From NCBI GenBank assembly GCA_019633425.1, contig WSUB01000051.1:1-64000 (forward strand): DNA of 64,000 nucleotides. Reading direction: 5' to 3'. Made by a program: the position numbers and the translations under genes. Under the pieces are notes generated by a model that was given only the letters and a program-made list of their open reading frames with translations, did not search any database and had not been told where the DNA came from. Source of the DNA: Tulasnella sp. 424. Taxonomy: Eukaryota > Basidiomycota > Agaricomycetes > Cantharellales > Tulasnellaceae. This document shows positions 41,351 through 55,058 of the stretch, in pieces. The first letter of the stretch is position 1. Each line of letters starts with the position of its first letter.

Positions 41351-43654
41351 TCTCGACGGAAGGACTACGGCGAAGCCGAATATTTACAAATTCATCGAAC
41401 CGGCGATGATTTACAGTACTCATCAGGCCCTAATAGAAGTCTTTGGCTTCCCCTGGGTTCGCGGGGAGATTTTATTCAGGAATTTGGGGGGGGGGGGGGG
41501 GTCGAAGGCGTCATTAGCAACAACCTTAGCTGACTTGAGTGTCTTCCGAAGACATTTCCGAACTTCTGACGATATCCTCATCAAAGACGAGATCCCCATA
41601 CAAATACCCTTTCTGGGGGGGAGTATGTTTCTCCAGATGATACCAACTTACGGCAAAGGGCTCTAGGATCTTGGCGATGCCTCGGGAGGGAGATTGATAG
41701 CTCTTGTTCTACGAATACAAAGGTTAAACTTTGATCGGCCCCACAAACAAATTAGATCTATAAAAACAGAGCACGAGTGGAGAGGACTTTCAAAGGGCGG
41801 GCCGGAAGGCGAAGGTTTTACGATAGGGGTTCATTACTCACGCCCACCAATGGAATGCTTGAATCAGGTGAAAAGGCATCTTTGATGAACCAGATCATAA
41901 CTATACCCAAGCATACTCCAGTAGAAATTTCTAGCCAAATAAAAAGCAAACTATCCCGTGGCGTGGTTAGCCTTCCGGTCTAATGCTGTCCGGAAACTGG
42001 CTCCGCAGTGGCAACGGATAACAAAACAGGCCCCGACGGAATCAAGTAATCTCGGTGCTTTCCGGGAGCGGAACCTTCGTGGTACGAGCGTACGTGAAAG
42101 GCACAAAGGTATCGGAGAAGAATGCTTAATTCGGGCAACCCGGCCGCAGCCTCGTGGGGAGTCGGTCATGTCGCGCCGCCCTCGCTAGCGCTGTTGACGA
42201 GTTCACCTGATGCGGCTACGACGCCTTGACGTAATGCGATGTTAAACTATATTTACACTAAGCGAACGCGATGATGATGGACCACGTAAGTTTCAACAAA
42301 CAAAAACGTTTTGCCTACGTCGTTTAAAAAATTATAGAGTGCGGACTAGCGTGGTCCCGCAAAAACCGCGAAATGTGGTGAGCCTGCAACGCGCTCCGCT
42401 TGAACTGTTGGGCTTCCTGCTTTATAACCACGCCCGGCTTATCGGAGAGGCTACAGGGGGCGATGGGAAGTCTTCCACGGACGATATCTTGGTGCACTTC
42501 GGGACCGATGAGTCCTTTTTTGGAGGGGAGGAGAGAAATTCGACGGTCGGAAACGGCCCAAGAGGTGGGGAGGAATAATCTCGAACTTCGCATCGTCGAT
42601 GCACCCTGGCTACGTCCGGAGAAGAAAGGAGGCGAGGCGGGGGATTTTGATGAAAACCGAATGAATGAAAGGAACAGATGATGGCGTGTTTCTCTTCTGG
42701 TGGAAGACCGGTGGAGGTGCAGACCGGGTTGCGGAGAAACCGCTGCAACGTGAAAAAAAGGAGAAAGCTTGGAAAAGGACAAGGACAGCGCGGCGGGGTG
42801 GTGACCATGCAGAGCATGAATATGACGCGGCATCGTATTTTTGCAAGACAAGTTCCTGGTCGTTGGATCGCAATGATTGCAAGGGCGAAAGCTTCCGTTA
42901 TGGGTAATTTCAGGAGGGAAGTCCTCAAATGGACAGATGATACAGCGGCCACACCGCGCACTCATGGGATCGTATTTAGTGCAAGCAGCCTGGTGAGCTT
43001 CCGAGTCGACTTGCTGTCTGATGGATGTGTCGTGGTTCGAACGTCAAGTGATTGGGTTGCCCGCGCATCATCACTTGCACCCTGCTCCAATTGGATTGGG
43101 TTCGTTGCCGACGTGAGCCTTATAAATCCACAAAGAAAGTGACGGAGACCTGTTTTCTAATGATGGGTAAATCGGTGGGGGTGGTCGATCGGAGATCTTA
43201 GCGAGAAGTGCAGGCCTCATGCTCCCCGTTGTACTGGGCCTTGGCTCGCGGTCCTCTACATCGATAACTCTATCCTGCACACAGAGTCTGTCGGATCTTG
43301 CCTTATAGACGACGTGCAGATGCGGTTCTACGTTGTCAGCAGCAGAGTGTATTACGGACGTGGGCAATGGGGGTTTAAGTGAGCGTTAGAGTTCGGTGCG
43401 TGTGTCACGCTGAGGGACCCTGAAGCCTTTCCAAGTTAAGGCCTGAGGCCTCTGATGCGGGTTTCATTTTCCCATGGTCACCCAATACAAGACCCAAGAG
43501 CATAACTACTCACCATCCGGTGGAAATGCAAAACCTCTTTCTCTTCGCTCCTCCGTCCTCCCACTCTCCCTAACCCACCCGCCCACCTGCTTCCACCTCG
43601 CACACCACCTACAGCAGCACCGCCAGTCACCACGTTTCCACAGACCTCTGGTCA
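41351..43654. other. Gene-poor region, nothing recognised
   Basis: Holds a 16-base poly-G run at 41486-41501. Two overlapping minus-strand ORFs near 42324-42965 lack any recognisable domain, lack typical splice structure and look like chance frames. No transposase, reverse transcriptase, tRNA or terminal repeat was identified. Confidence 0.45.
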
Positions 43655-45888
43655 ATGGCTTCAGTCATGGACTCGACCTTGCCCTCCACTTCCACCATGG
43701 CCGCCTCGTATGAGAACAATGAGCCCTTGCCAGTCGAAGATCCAATGCTGCTCACCATCCGCGAAACGGCCTCAAAGCTCGATAGCTTGAGAGCTGACCA
43801 GAACGACATGAGCTCCAAGGTGAGCCAGCGCCGCCCTCGCTGCTTGCTTCGTTGTTTCCGACGACTCACTTTATCTCCATTTTACCTATACTCCCTTCTG
43901 CATGACCGTCCGATGCCGTATCCGACAATGCGCGTGCCCCGATGGATGGTTGGCGAACCTGCTAGATCAACTACCTCAGAGATATCCGTCCCCGTGCCCT
44001 TCAGCTACTCGCCCAGGCGGATGCAGCGGAGGAAGAGGCCAATCGACTGGAAGCCGAGAGAGCGACAATCGACAAGGAAATTGAACGCCTCCGATCAGTC
44101 GTGAACAGAATGGAAGACATGCGCTATTCCACAAAGCAGCTGACAGACCAAATGCACCTCGATACGGCGCTTCAGATGCGCCATATTCTGGAGAACGGCA
44201 AGAGCATCGTTCCAAGGGTAAGTTTTTAGTCTTCGTCAGTCTCCTTCAAAACTCCTGGGCGAGGGAACATTCCAACGCCTTTTTACGTTGGATCACGTCG
44301 GGAGTGCAGCAGAGCACAAAACGGCGGTGGAGCAGCCACGGAAGATGGCTATCACAGGCCTTGGAGCCATTGCGTCGGAACCCCTCCTCTCCCCCCGTCT
44401 CGCGTTGCGCAGGCCTTCGGGCCTGTAGCGACATCCGATTACAAGCGATTGCATGTAGGCCTCGCAGTGCGGATCCTTTATGCGCATTTTTTCTGTTATA
44501 CCATTCCCGGTTTCATCTTTGACTAACCTTGGTGGTTTTTTCATTCTCCGATTTTCCGCATGCAATTTCGGGAACCCAAAAACGAAAATATAACGCAATA
44601 AAATTAACAGCACCCTCCGAACCCACGCATCAAGAGGTCAATTTCTGACGACGCCGCAGACACTCAAGGTCCTGTCTTCAAGATGCCTCGGTTGGATCAC
44701 CCAGGGGTGCGTGAGCGCTACCATCCACAACCGCTCCTTGTTTGTTTCTCCCGTCCTTTCCCCCGCTTGGTCGGATTTGGAAGGATCTGATAGCTGACTT
44801 GGTTCTCTTTCCCCGCTTTTGGTATCTTCGTCTTCTTTAACATGCCTTCTGCACCGCCTCTCGTTATGGGCCTGTTTCTCCGACTTTGGTATACGACCTC
44901 CTTTCCGTGATTTCTCCCATGTCCCAACCTACCTCAACTGAACTCCCGGACGACCTTTCCCTCCCCTCAACCTCTCAATAACGGAACTCCTTCGTCCGAT
45001 CCGTGGAATGAAACCCCAAACGTGCAACACTGATATAGACCGATTCACCCACGTCGGCAGGGCTGCCCAATCCCGCAGCGTCAGGCTCTCCCGCGACCGG
45101 CAGCTCCGTGAGCAAATATTCTCCCAGCCGCCAGCTTTCCTTGACCCCCGGGTCATCGGGCGTGGCTAATTACGCGGCCCTGGCGGCCTCGGAGGCTGCC
45201 GTGAGTCGTCAATCTCTGGCCGGAACTCAGCAACGTGAGTAATGCGTTGAAGCTCGTGGTCTCCATGAGCCATTTATCTGACCGCCTGTCTCTAATTTAC
45301 TTTGTTTCGATGACTTTATTTCCGTGGGCCGACCGACCACATGACGAACGTTTAGCCTTCGTTGATGTTCCGTCGCTTCCAACGACTGCTACGGTCGCGG
45401 TTATGCCTGCTGTTCCCGTATTGCCTGTGTTGCCCGTGAATGGCACCATCAGTGCGTCACCTGGCAGCGGGCGTATTTTGCACAACATGACACCCCCCGC
45501 AGCATTTGCTGCCACGGCAGTGTCGTCGGCGGCCTTAGGTACGAACGTCAAGTCGGAACCCGGCCTTCCTATGTTCTCATCATCGGTTGGATACCCGATG
45601 GTAGCAGGTGTTGTTCCGACTGCGATCCCTACCATGTCGGTCCCACTCACCACAAACGCCGGCCCCCCGTACGGATCACCGCCCGTGGTTATGTACGGCG
45701 TCCCTGCGACTACTATGAACAACGGAGGCTCATCGGTTTCCGGAGGAGGAGTTGGATTCTATTCCTCCACTTCAACGATGGCGACAGCGCTGAGCCAGAA
45801 GGACGAGAATCTCAAGTCGGAGGCGCAATTCGCTGGCGAAGCGGAGGGCAATGAAGATGGCCGGGCACGGGACGCGCTATTCAGGTAG
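43655..45888 (+). CDS. Coiled-coil protein of unknown function, 407 aa
   Basis: I do not recognise this gene. A five-exon model joins in frame: 43655-43819, 43966-44217, 44611-44710, 45061-45234 and 45356-45888 (1224 nt). Exon 2 encodes a strong coiled coil (ADAAEEEANRLEAERATID, then EIERLRSVVNRMEDMR). The middle has a basic patch (PRIKRSISDD) and Ser/Pro/Gly-rich sequence (SKYSPSRQLSLTPGSSG). The C-terminal third is Pro/Val/Gly-rich low complexity. No signal peptide, transmembrane helix or catalytic motif is visible. The donors after exons 3 and 4 were chosen (GTGAGC, GTGAGT) because neighbouring alternatives break the frame. Introns 2 and 3 (~390 and 350 nt) are unusually long for this window. 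A scaffold or nuclear role is possible but unsupported. Confidence 0.65.
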
Positions 45889-46975
45889 CGTTGGCGCCCG
45901 CGCTGCCATCTGTATCCTTCCAACTGCCGTCTCTTGGAATGGAAGATTGAAGGGGTGGAATGAAGGTTGTAATTTTATTACTTGCAGGTTTGTTACGACT
46001 TGGATCCCGTCGTTTTGCTTCATGTTCGCTACGTCCTTACTATGCCCTCCCTCCACCTTCCCCCCCTCTTCTTGCTTTTCTGGTCGAAGCTTTGCTTACG
46101 ACGACCCCGTACATACATACGATAATTCCCCTCCCCTCCCAAACCGTCATGCTTATTAACGCTTGTAGGATACTCACTACTGACTGAGTTCCTTTTCTAC
46201 CATGGTTGTTCCGAATTCTTTTCGTTCTTTTGGGTCATTTTAGGTTGGATGGGTCCAACGTAATGGAGTGTATTATAGAGCAATTTCTGGGGAAGGCGCC
46301 TGGGATAGGCTATCCAAGGGAAAGGAGACGAGACTTGTGACCTCTTTTGTATAAACACTAATTATTGGTACATTCCTGGATTTTGGGCAGACACGTAGAG
46401 CTAGCTAGTTGTAGGTAAGCAGGTCATTGGGACAGTGGCATTTGGCTTAGCGGTGTGTTCAGAGCTTATATGAGCCCCATGGCTGGTTTTGAGAGTCATC
46501 GCCATGCGCTGGCGAAGGTCACTGGACCGCAAGATGGAAAACGTTCCTTTGTATCGATGAGATTCCACGATGGCGGTATGTCCTTGAAGTGGCAGGTTGC
46601 GTGCGTGGCGCTAGTCTATATCCATGATTGGCTTCTCAGCGCACTTGCAAGCCATTATTCTGGTTGGTGGCTTGATAACCTTGTCCGTCCACGCTCCTAC
46701 GAATCGTCGGGCGATCCCGAAGTTGCGAAGAGGTATCAGACTTTTTGGTGTTCGACGACGTCGACGATGATGTTCGAATTCGCAGGTTGGGTTTCGAGGG
46801 CTAAGCGCCCACGTGAGGACCAGCCTGGTCTCAGGGGAGGCTGAGTAAGCCTCATCACGTGTATACTCGGTTATGTCATCGCTCGCAGGCGTTGCCCGAG
46901 TGTTCGCGGTCGCCATTTCCCGCACTCTTTCAACGGGGCGTGCAAAGCACACCATCTTGAACACGCCTTGTCAAG
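45889..46975. other. Intergenic, no gene seen
   Basis: A plus-strand ORF at 46455-46844 has no recognisable domain and appears to be a chance frame. The last part probably holds the promoter of the dipeptidyl-peptidase gene. Confidence 0.45.
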
Positions 46976-49900
46976 ATGCTGTCCTTATTACTCAACGTCC
47001 TTTTGGCTACCAACGCACAAGCTACCATCCAAATGCCACTTGCAGACGGCGGGAAACCAGCGAACCAGGCGAACTTGCAGTTCGAACTGAAATCATCTCC
47101 CGATGTCTTTTCCCCAAAGGACATGTTGTCAATGCCACGACCCGGACAAGGTCTAGCGAATCCAGATGGAGACTTGGTCATAGTTCCGGTCTCCCAGTAC
47201 TCGTTTGAGACGAAAAAGTGGGTGTTTTCAGAAAGGCGGGGTTGCAATTAGCAAGTATTGACACAAGTGTACCCCATCGATATATCCTCCAGAACGAACA
47301 AGACCATCTACATCTCGCCTCTCGACTCGACAGTCGGCCCCATCGAGTTCCCCCTCGTTAACGGAGGCGACGCATTCTGGCTCGACTCTCGAACTCTGGC
47401 CCATGTGGTCAACGAGAACATCTACGCGGTCACGTTGGATTACAACGCGACGGCCTTGACCTCCGGTCTTTCGTCCTTCGTTCGGGTCCCGAGACCGCCG
47501 TATCTCGTGGGCAGCTTCCCCGCTGGATCCGGCGCCACGAACTTCAAGTTCACTGGAAGCAAAAAGGTCCACACCAGCCCTGAGCAAAAGGATGACCTGC
47601 AGCACATTTTGGTCTTTTCGGCCAACGTGTATCCAGACTACGACTTGAGTGCCGTCAAAGAGCACGACGAGAAATGGGAGGATAGAGGAAATAGTGCCTT
47701 GGTCTATGATCAATTGTTCGTTCGCCATTGGGACCAATATACAACCGAGAAGAAGTCCCGTCTCTTTTCCGTCGAGCTCAACTGGAAGAAAGACGATCTG
47801 GGCGGGTCCTGGACACTCGGAACCGAATATTTTAAGGTCCTGGAGGATACAGAACATGTAAGCGCACGGCTATCTTAGGCTCCTTTCAGCGCTAACCGCG
47901 ATTTCTATCCTTAGTACACTCCCGTCGAACCCTTTGGAGGCACGGACGACTTTGACGTCTCTAGAGAGCATATTGTTTACACGGCGAAAGACCCTCTCGT
48001 CTCGGAGGCCACGCATACTCGCCAGAATGTGCGTCAGCGATACGAGCCCCACTACCACAGTGTTTAATCGTTGCTTTCGCAGGTTTACGTCGTGCCTCTC
48101 AAAGGCGGTCTTCCACCCAGAGTATTGACCACTGGTAAACAAGGAGCCACGCACTCACCGGTCTTCTCGCCCAATGGCCGATTTGTTGCTTGGGCCGAGC
48201 TAGCAGAGGATGGCTACGAGAGCGATCGTGGTGTTCTTGTCCTCTACGATCTCAAGACTAACAAGCGATGGTACTTGACGCAAGATTGGGACCGATCTGT
48301 GCAGAGTATCGAAGTGAGTCGCCAATTTCATGCTGGACGGATTCCTAGCACCTTACCTTTTGCTCTATTCAGTTCGCCAACGATGAGGATCATTCAAGTC
48401 CAACCGTCTTCGTCACCGCGTCCGAGCACGGATACGTCAAAGTCTTCTCTTTCCCCATTCCTGAGTTTGTCACTTCCGAGGATGTTAACAAGCCAAAGGC
48501 TCCCAAGTTCCCCAAGCCCTCAGCCATCACTCACTCGGGCAGTGTCCACGGAGTGCAAGCCTTGCACAACGGGAAGCTCCTCTTCGGTCGTAGCAGCTAC
48601 AGTGGTCCCAACAACGTCTACTTGGCCTCTGGTGTCTCCAAAGCGGACGGTCATGTCGATTTCACCCGAGTTGAGCGAATCACTCGCTTTGGGGTGACAG
48701 AGTTGAAAGGGAAGGACTTGGATCGTGGTGAACAATTCTGGTTCAAGGGAGCTGAGAAGGGTCGAGAGGTGCAAGGCTGGGTGTTCAAACCTCATGGCTA
48801 CGGTAATTCCGGGAATGTGGCAGGGGACAACGGTCAAGCGATAAAGGACAAGAAATGGCCTGCCGTGTTCTTGATACACGGAGGTCCACAGGGCGCTTGG
48901 GAAGATGGGTGGAGTACCCGGTGGAATCCTAACGTATTCGCTCAACAAGGATACTTTGTTATCGCTGTAAACCCCACTGGCAGCACTGGATTCGGGCAAG
49001 GTAAGTTGTCCCTTCGCCTCATGTCTTGTGGTCCACGATAGGCGTGGCCAGTGACGTTCGCTGATTATTGTTGACGTTTCTTTGCAGAATTCACGGACGC
49101 AATTACCAAAGATTGGGGAGGAAAGCCTTTCGAGGACCTTCTTCACGGCTGGAAGTACGCATTGAAGCATTATCCGGTAAGCTTGTCCTTTCCCTTTCCA
49201 GCTATTACGTCCGAGCCGGCCAGCGTGCCAAGTGGCGCTTTCCTCCCATTGGAGATTTGGGAAACCGAAATTGACGAGGACCCCCATTTTCTCATGGTAC
49301 CCCTTTGCCCTGGCAATCTTGCACGGCGTGCCTTGCATGCCTAGATCGATGAGCATAGAACGGTCGCGGCAGGAGCGTCGTGGGGAGGGTTCGCAATCAA
49401 GTAAGTTTCGATATCGTGCCTCTCTTCCGCCGGTGGGAAGGTTGTCCACAGGAGTACACTCCCAGCTGACGTCTCTGCTCGTTCCTTTTGTGCCACGCCT
49501 CTTCATCTTTAATCGGTTCCTCGGTTATCTATTCCAGCTGGATCCAAGGACACCCCGAATATGGGTTTGGATTTAAAGCTTTATTCTGTCATGATGGGGT
49601 ACGTACAGCTTCGGCTCGGCATTCGGCAGGCCGGACCTTTTAGTTTGTTCCCATGTGAAATTTCCCGTCATGTAAGCATGTTTGCTAATGCTCGTCGGTT
49701 CTGTTTAGATTTTCGATACGAGGAACGGTGGATATATGACGGAGGAGCTGTGAGTCGGGACATTGTGGTTGCACAATGCAGCTTTTGGGAGAGAGGACGC
49801 CGCTGACCCCGATTCTTTTACTAGCTACTTTTGGGATCATGACTTTGGAGGACTGCCCTGGTCTAAGAAAGCCAGAGAAACTGGTGCAAAGTACGTTGAC

Positions 49901-50539
49901 GTTTATTCGTCGGGGGTTGTTCTCTCCATCATCACATCCGTCGGTACCGACGCGGCAGGCTTGGCTTCTCCTTGCACCTTGCCGCCGGCAACCCTGCCAC
50001 CTACTTTTCCTTTTTGGGTCGAGTCCCAGAATGGGCATTGTTCTGCTGTGTGCTTTTTGGCGGCACCGTCTATATTCTGATCTTTTGATAGGAGTGATTG
50101 TATGTGTGGCTTCGATCTGACTTTCGGTCCCTTTCCTTTTCCCATTCAGGTTCAGCCCGGCGGAATTCGTCGACAAATGGTCCACTCCTCAGTTGATTGT
50201 TCATGGGGGCAAAGACTATCGGCTGGCCGAGACGGAGGGTCTAGCCGCTTTCAATGCCTTGCAGCAGTACGTGTCATCCCGGACCGAGGATGGTTCGAGA
50301 TCCGAAAGGGCAAATGCTAATCTTATCGTTTTGCAATAGACGTGGGGTGCCAAGTCGCCTTGTTCTTTTCCCGGATGAGAATCATTGGGTCCTCAAGCCA
50401 GCCAATAGGTACGGTTCTCCTTCCCGTCTCGCTCATCGACGAAGACACTCACGCGTCGTGCTCGCCTTCTCACAGCTACAAATGGCACTATGAGGTGTTC
50501 CGCTGGTTCGACCAGTTTGTTGGAAATGACGCTGAATAA
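46976..50539 (+). CDS. DPP5: Secreted dipeptidyl-peptidase V (S9C prolyl oligopeptidase family), 780 aa
   Basis: Thirteen exons join in frame to 2343 nt: 46976-47217, 47293-47857, 47915-48028, 48083-48313, 48373-49000, 49088-49176, 49345-49400, 49538-49598, 49709-49749, 49825-49890, 50150-50266, 50340-50408 and 50476-50539. A signal peptide (MLSLLLNVLLATNAQA) indicates secretion. The N-terminal half is the beta-propeller (SQYSFETKK; THSPVFSPNGRFVAWAELAEDGYESDR). The alpha/beta-hydrolase half has an HGGP oxyanion motif, nucleophile GASWGG (Ser635), GKDYRL (Asp720) and DENHWV (His752), so the triad is complete. The enzyme is expected to release dipeptides from peptides outside the cell. For the first intron, only acceptor ATCCTCCAG at 47292 restores the frame; nearer AG sites do not. 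Confidence 0.93.
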
Positions 50540-52356
50540 AGCCGTGGCGCAGCACAGTAATTTTTCCTTTGCTTCTCTCGCCTTCGATGTGCGTGTTGTC
50601 TCGTATTTCAAAAAAATGTATAATGTTATCCCGCGCGGCTCCATCCCCTCGGGGCGCCATCCGAGCGAAGACTCGAGAACACGAACCGGGGTATCTTATA
50701 CATTTAGACTGGGAGATCTACATGCAAGTAAAACTGTGGGGTCCCTCGGTTTTGCGAATAAAAAAGATGGGAGAACAATGTGCATGTGGGTTCCGCTGTG
50801 ACGGTGCTCATAATGAGGATTCTTTCCACGGCGTTGGCATGTCTCGTCATTTAGTGAAAAAGACTTTTTCCGCGGCGAAATGATGATGAGAAGAAAGCGG
50901 AGAGGATCGTCGTTAGCGTTTAGAGAACAAAGCGAAACTAGCGAACGGAGCACATGGAAGTGTTTTGGACCGTTTTAGGGCGAGACCTTGCTCGGTCGAA
51001 AAAGGGATTATGATGGAGAGGGAACAACGCCAAAAGATGTGATCAGAGACTAGCACGCTTCTGTCGAGCCCAAGACGGAAAATATTGAGTCGGGGCGCTC
51101 AATGTTCGGGCAGGGTTGGACGCGGAGGGAGAAATTCGACTTCCCTGGACAGGGTTAACCGCGACGGATTTCACAGTGAGTCAACCCGTCGCTACTGTGA
51201 AATATGGCAGAATTCGTTAATCACCGGTCATTTCTGACTCGGGAGAGCGACTGGGACCGACTCGTCACTTCGTTGGCAGGGCACTAGGGGCGGCGGTGCC
51301 ATGGCGAAGAGGCGGAGGCGTCGTGTCTCTGCTGTGTAGGGCTGGTGACGTGACGGTCCCCGTCATCATTGGGGGTGACGGCCACGTGGAGAGAGCGGAG
51401 ATCTCCGGGGGTCTTGTCTACCCGAAAAGCCTGTCGGTGGCAATGAGGCTAACGAAAAAGATATTCGTGAGAAATTTAGTGCCAGCGAGGAGGTTCCAGA
51501 GGTCCCCCCCCAATCATGTTCTCTTCCTTAATGCCGTGCCTCCACCGATGTCTGTACGCATGCACTGTACGTCGTTTTCTTTATATGATTGAAAATTTGC
51601 TGCTGCGAGGCCAGTGTGTGCGAGCATTCGAACGGAAATCCGACTAGGGAGACGACCGCACCTCGACCAATTATCAAGTGACCACCCTATCGTACCTTGC
51701 TGCTCCTCCTCCGGACGAGGAATGTGATTGGTGGATTTGAATTTTTATTTTTTTTCGCGAGACCCGATTGATTCGCTAGCGGCGCAGATAGTACGGGACC
51801 AGTGGTGAGACTCACCCAGGGACTGGTTTGTTTTGGCGCCCACCCGACTTTCGGATGCGCCTCTTTCCCCGTTCCAGCGGAATGAAGTACGACAACCATC
51901 GCAAGCCTAATTCCATATTTCCTTAAGGGCGCAGTCCCCGACGGCCACGTCTATAAAGTCAAAGGGTTGCCAGCGTCCAAGCAAGTTCCCTCGGTCGATC
52001 CCCCCCAATCCACCCCCCCCTCTTCCCTCTCCCTGTCCTCGTTTTCTCCCACCGCGCACTCACTTACCACGAATCTTGTTTTTGGCTTCCTTTGCATGCT
52101 CTTTTCACGCATCTCCTCGTGAAGATTTCCCCATCCACGAATCTAACCCCCTATATACGCAACCCTCGGCCAATATTCTTCACAGACCATCCACTTTCGA
52201 TCGGTTCCTGTCCACTATAACCCAGTGCAGCCATCCCATCCATCCACACCTCGTTTCACGATAAAACCTCACACCCTCGACTCACCTCTGTACCTCAAGA
52301 CCTCTTCGCACTCCCACCTCCCACCCTTCATCCAATAAAACCATAAGCCACCACCA
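50540..52356. other. Intergenic, no gene seen
   Basis: No ORF with a recognisable domain. An inverted-repeat pair ATTTCACAGT / ACTGTGAAAT lies near 51169-51204. From about 51990 to 52350 the sequence is strongly C/T-rich, typical of a fungal promoter and leader for the next gene. Confidence 0.45.
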
Positions 52357-55058
52357 ATGTTCGACGTGTTTAGCTTCGTTCAAAGCTACTTCCGGGAATC
52401 CGCATTACCGTCGGCGCTTAGCCGGTCTCGGTGGACGCCACATCGCCCGACCTCCCATAAAAGCCGGTGCACTGAATGCTTTTGCGCCACGAATCACTCG
52501 CTACACTCCCCCTTGATGCATCTCCCACCAGAGCTCATCCTCTACATCGCGCTCTTCGTTCCCAAGCGATACGAACCGCGAAGGAATGCCGGCGCCGACC
52601 ACACCGCATCCCTCGCCAAATCCGATCTGACGTCGTTGGCGACAGTGAGCAAATCGCTCAGGCAGGTCCTGTTACCCGTGCTATTCGCCGACGTGAGCGT
52701 ACACACCTCGTCAAGGTGAGTTAGTCTGCCGATGGACAGCCCCCTGCCGCCCGGGATTTCATCGACTGTGACTTGCCTGAATTGGTTACTAATATGAGGA
52801 TCTATCTCTTTCCCCTTTCAACCATAATTGTCTTTTATTGTTGCTTGTTCCGGTGGCTTCTCCACGCGCCTCAACTCCGCTTAGATTGACAGCGTTATCA
52901 AAGGCACCAGATCACATTATGGGACTAGTTCGAACCTTCACGGTTGAACTCGACCTGGATTTCTACGAGACATGGATTTGGTCGTTGGATCATAAAGCAG
53001 CTCGTTCGTCGCTGAAAAGGACGTCGCACACACACAACCCGGCTCTCGGCAACTCACTCACTAGCCCGAAGAGGTCACAATCCACGACAACGGGTCCCGA
53101 TGCAACGACGAATCATCAGCTTGCCCGCAACCGCTCCAAGTCCGACCCTGTGTATGCTTTAGCCTCGATACTTGTCCGCGCGGCTCCAACACTGCGCACG
53201 TTCCGTTTCGTCATGCACTCCAGGCCAACCTCGTCCGGCAGCGCTTGGAGCCAATTCCCTCGGCCTGGCATGGCGGGCATCCCCTTTGCTGGTGACGTAG
53301 TCTCTGCCATGGAGGCTTTCATCCTCACGAACACCTCCATCCCGACCGCATCGGATGAAGCGAACCCGAGCAGCCTCCTTTTCCCCGAATTGAGGAACTT
53401 GAACCTCGATGGAACCGCGGACGTACGGCCGTTTTTGTCCATGACCCCTAACTTGACGTCGCTGAGGTTGAGGATACCCGAAGGTTTCAATGCCGCGGAT
53501 TGCGCCAACATCATCCATTCGTTGCCTTTGGTTCCCAAGCTTCGCCAGTTGGAGATGTGGGTTTGGGAACTCGCTGCAGCTCAGATCGGTTCCAAAGGAC
53601 TCGCCTCTGCAAACCCCAACGACAACACCACCGCCGCAACCCCTCTGCAAACCTCCCCAGAAGCCGACTCCAATCAACTCGTCCAACGCGAACGCGTCCG
53701 CTTACTCGGTCTCATCGGCCAAGCCTGCCCTAACCTCGAATGGATCGGATTCCAGACGAGGAGCTTCGACTACGCGGACGGCGGAATGGGTCTACGCGTT
53801 GTTGGTGAGAAGGGGTTCGATTGGAAGGTGAGCAACGGCTCCATTCATCACCTTCCACCATCATCCCCTTCTCCCCTTCAACCCCTGCATTCTTCAGCCA
53901 ACCCTGTTACTATTCTCGCCTTATCCTCTTCCTTTTCTCGCTCGCATTCCCAACCTGTACTTATTTCTGTTTAACGGATTCCTCTTTATCCTTTCCTATC
54001 CTCTCCTCTCCTCTCCGCTCGTCTTTATTCACGGGATTCATGTTGTTAACTTTTTACGGGTATCTTATTATCTATAGGATTTCGTTCCCGCTCTAGCCCA
54101 CTTTTCGGCGCTGAGGGAGTTGCACCTCCCCGGCACGTTGCACTCGAAGGATGAACAATTCGCGCTCGCACTGAATATGAAGTCCGCCATCGAAGACGTC
54201 AATGCGCTTCAAGGCAATGCCTCGACCGTTCCGCCTCCCATCACCCTCATTGCCTCGAGCCCTCCCCTTTCTCCAACCGCCCCCTTGACCCCGCTCGAAC
54301 AGATCGAGACTCGCGAACGCGAGACTTCCGCTGTCCTCATTCGCTCCTCCTGCGGCCACCTCAACCGAGTCAGCTGGGTCCGAGCTGAAGGTCTCGTCGG
54401 TGTCGAGTACGTCATTTCCGACGACGGATCCGAAGTTCAGAAATCCCCAGTCGTGTCCACACTCGCTTACGCTACTCGAGAGTACAAGTCCCGGTTATTC
54501 GATCCCGAGTGGTGGGAAGAAGAAACCCAGCTGCTCTGGGATGATGATGAAGACGCTCATTATTACACTTATGAGGATTTTGACGGGATGGGGATCGCGG
54601 AGAGAAGACAGCGGGAGAGGGAGGCGACCAACGCCGCTTCATTGACGTCTCAGTTGAGAGATCTCGGTGCGGGTGCAGCGATGGTTTATCGAGCGATCTT
54701 CCCTCCATCAAATCGACCCGGGCAGTTTCGCTCCGCGAACAAGAGCAACAGCAACCGTCGGACAACGTCGACGTCTCCTTCCAGAAGATCATCGTCACCA
54801 AGAGCATCAGCCGCCGTTAATTTTCGCAACGCGGCAACCGGCTACGATCCACACTTCCACGACAGAGTCTCATCCGGAGCAGGAGGTTCCCAGTCCTTTC
54901 TGAATGGGTATGTCATTTACGGATTGGATGCAGAGACCCTCGTCCTCCTCGGCGTGGAGTCGTTCCTCTACTTGGTCTTCACAAGCACGCTCGCTGTTGC
55001 GAGCTGGAGGACCTTGAACGCTATTGTCGCTGTCTCTGCGTCGCAAATCAAAGTCTAA
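52357..55058 (+). CDS. F-box-like protein 3, 760 aa
   Basis: Exons 52357-52715, 52885-53827 and 54078-55058 join in frame. The F-box core MHLPPELILYIALFVP begins near residue 54, followed by SDLTSLATVSKSLRQVLLPVLFADV. A mid region has leucine-rich-like strands (LRNLNLDGTADVRPFLSMTPNLTSLRLRI, LRQLEMWVWEL, shown here only to mark the pattern). Exon 3 continues with FSALRELHLPGT, a Ser/Arg-rich stretch and a hydrophobic C-terminal segment (LLGVESFLYLVFTSTLAVAS) that could be a membrane anchor. A second in-frame ATG at the F-box itself is an alternative start. Not closely similar to F-box proteins 1 and 2. Intron 2 is 250 nt and pyrimidine-rich. Confidence 0.82.

Noticed and set aside
42324..42965. 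Two overlapping minus-strand ORFs of 179-213 codons
   Set aside because: No recognisable domain, overlapping frames and no splice structure; probably chance.
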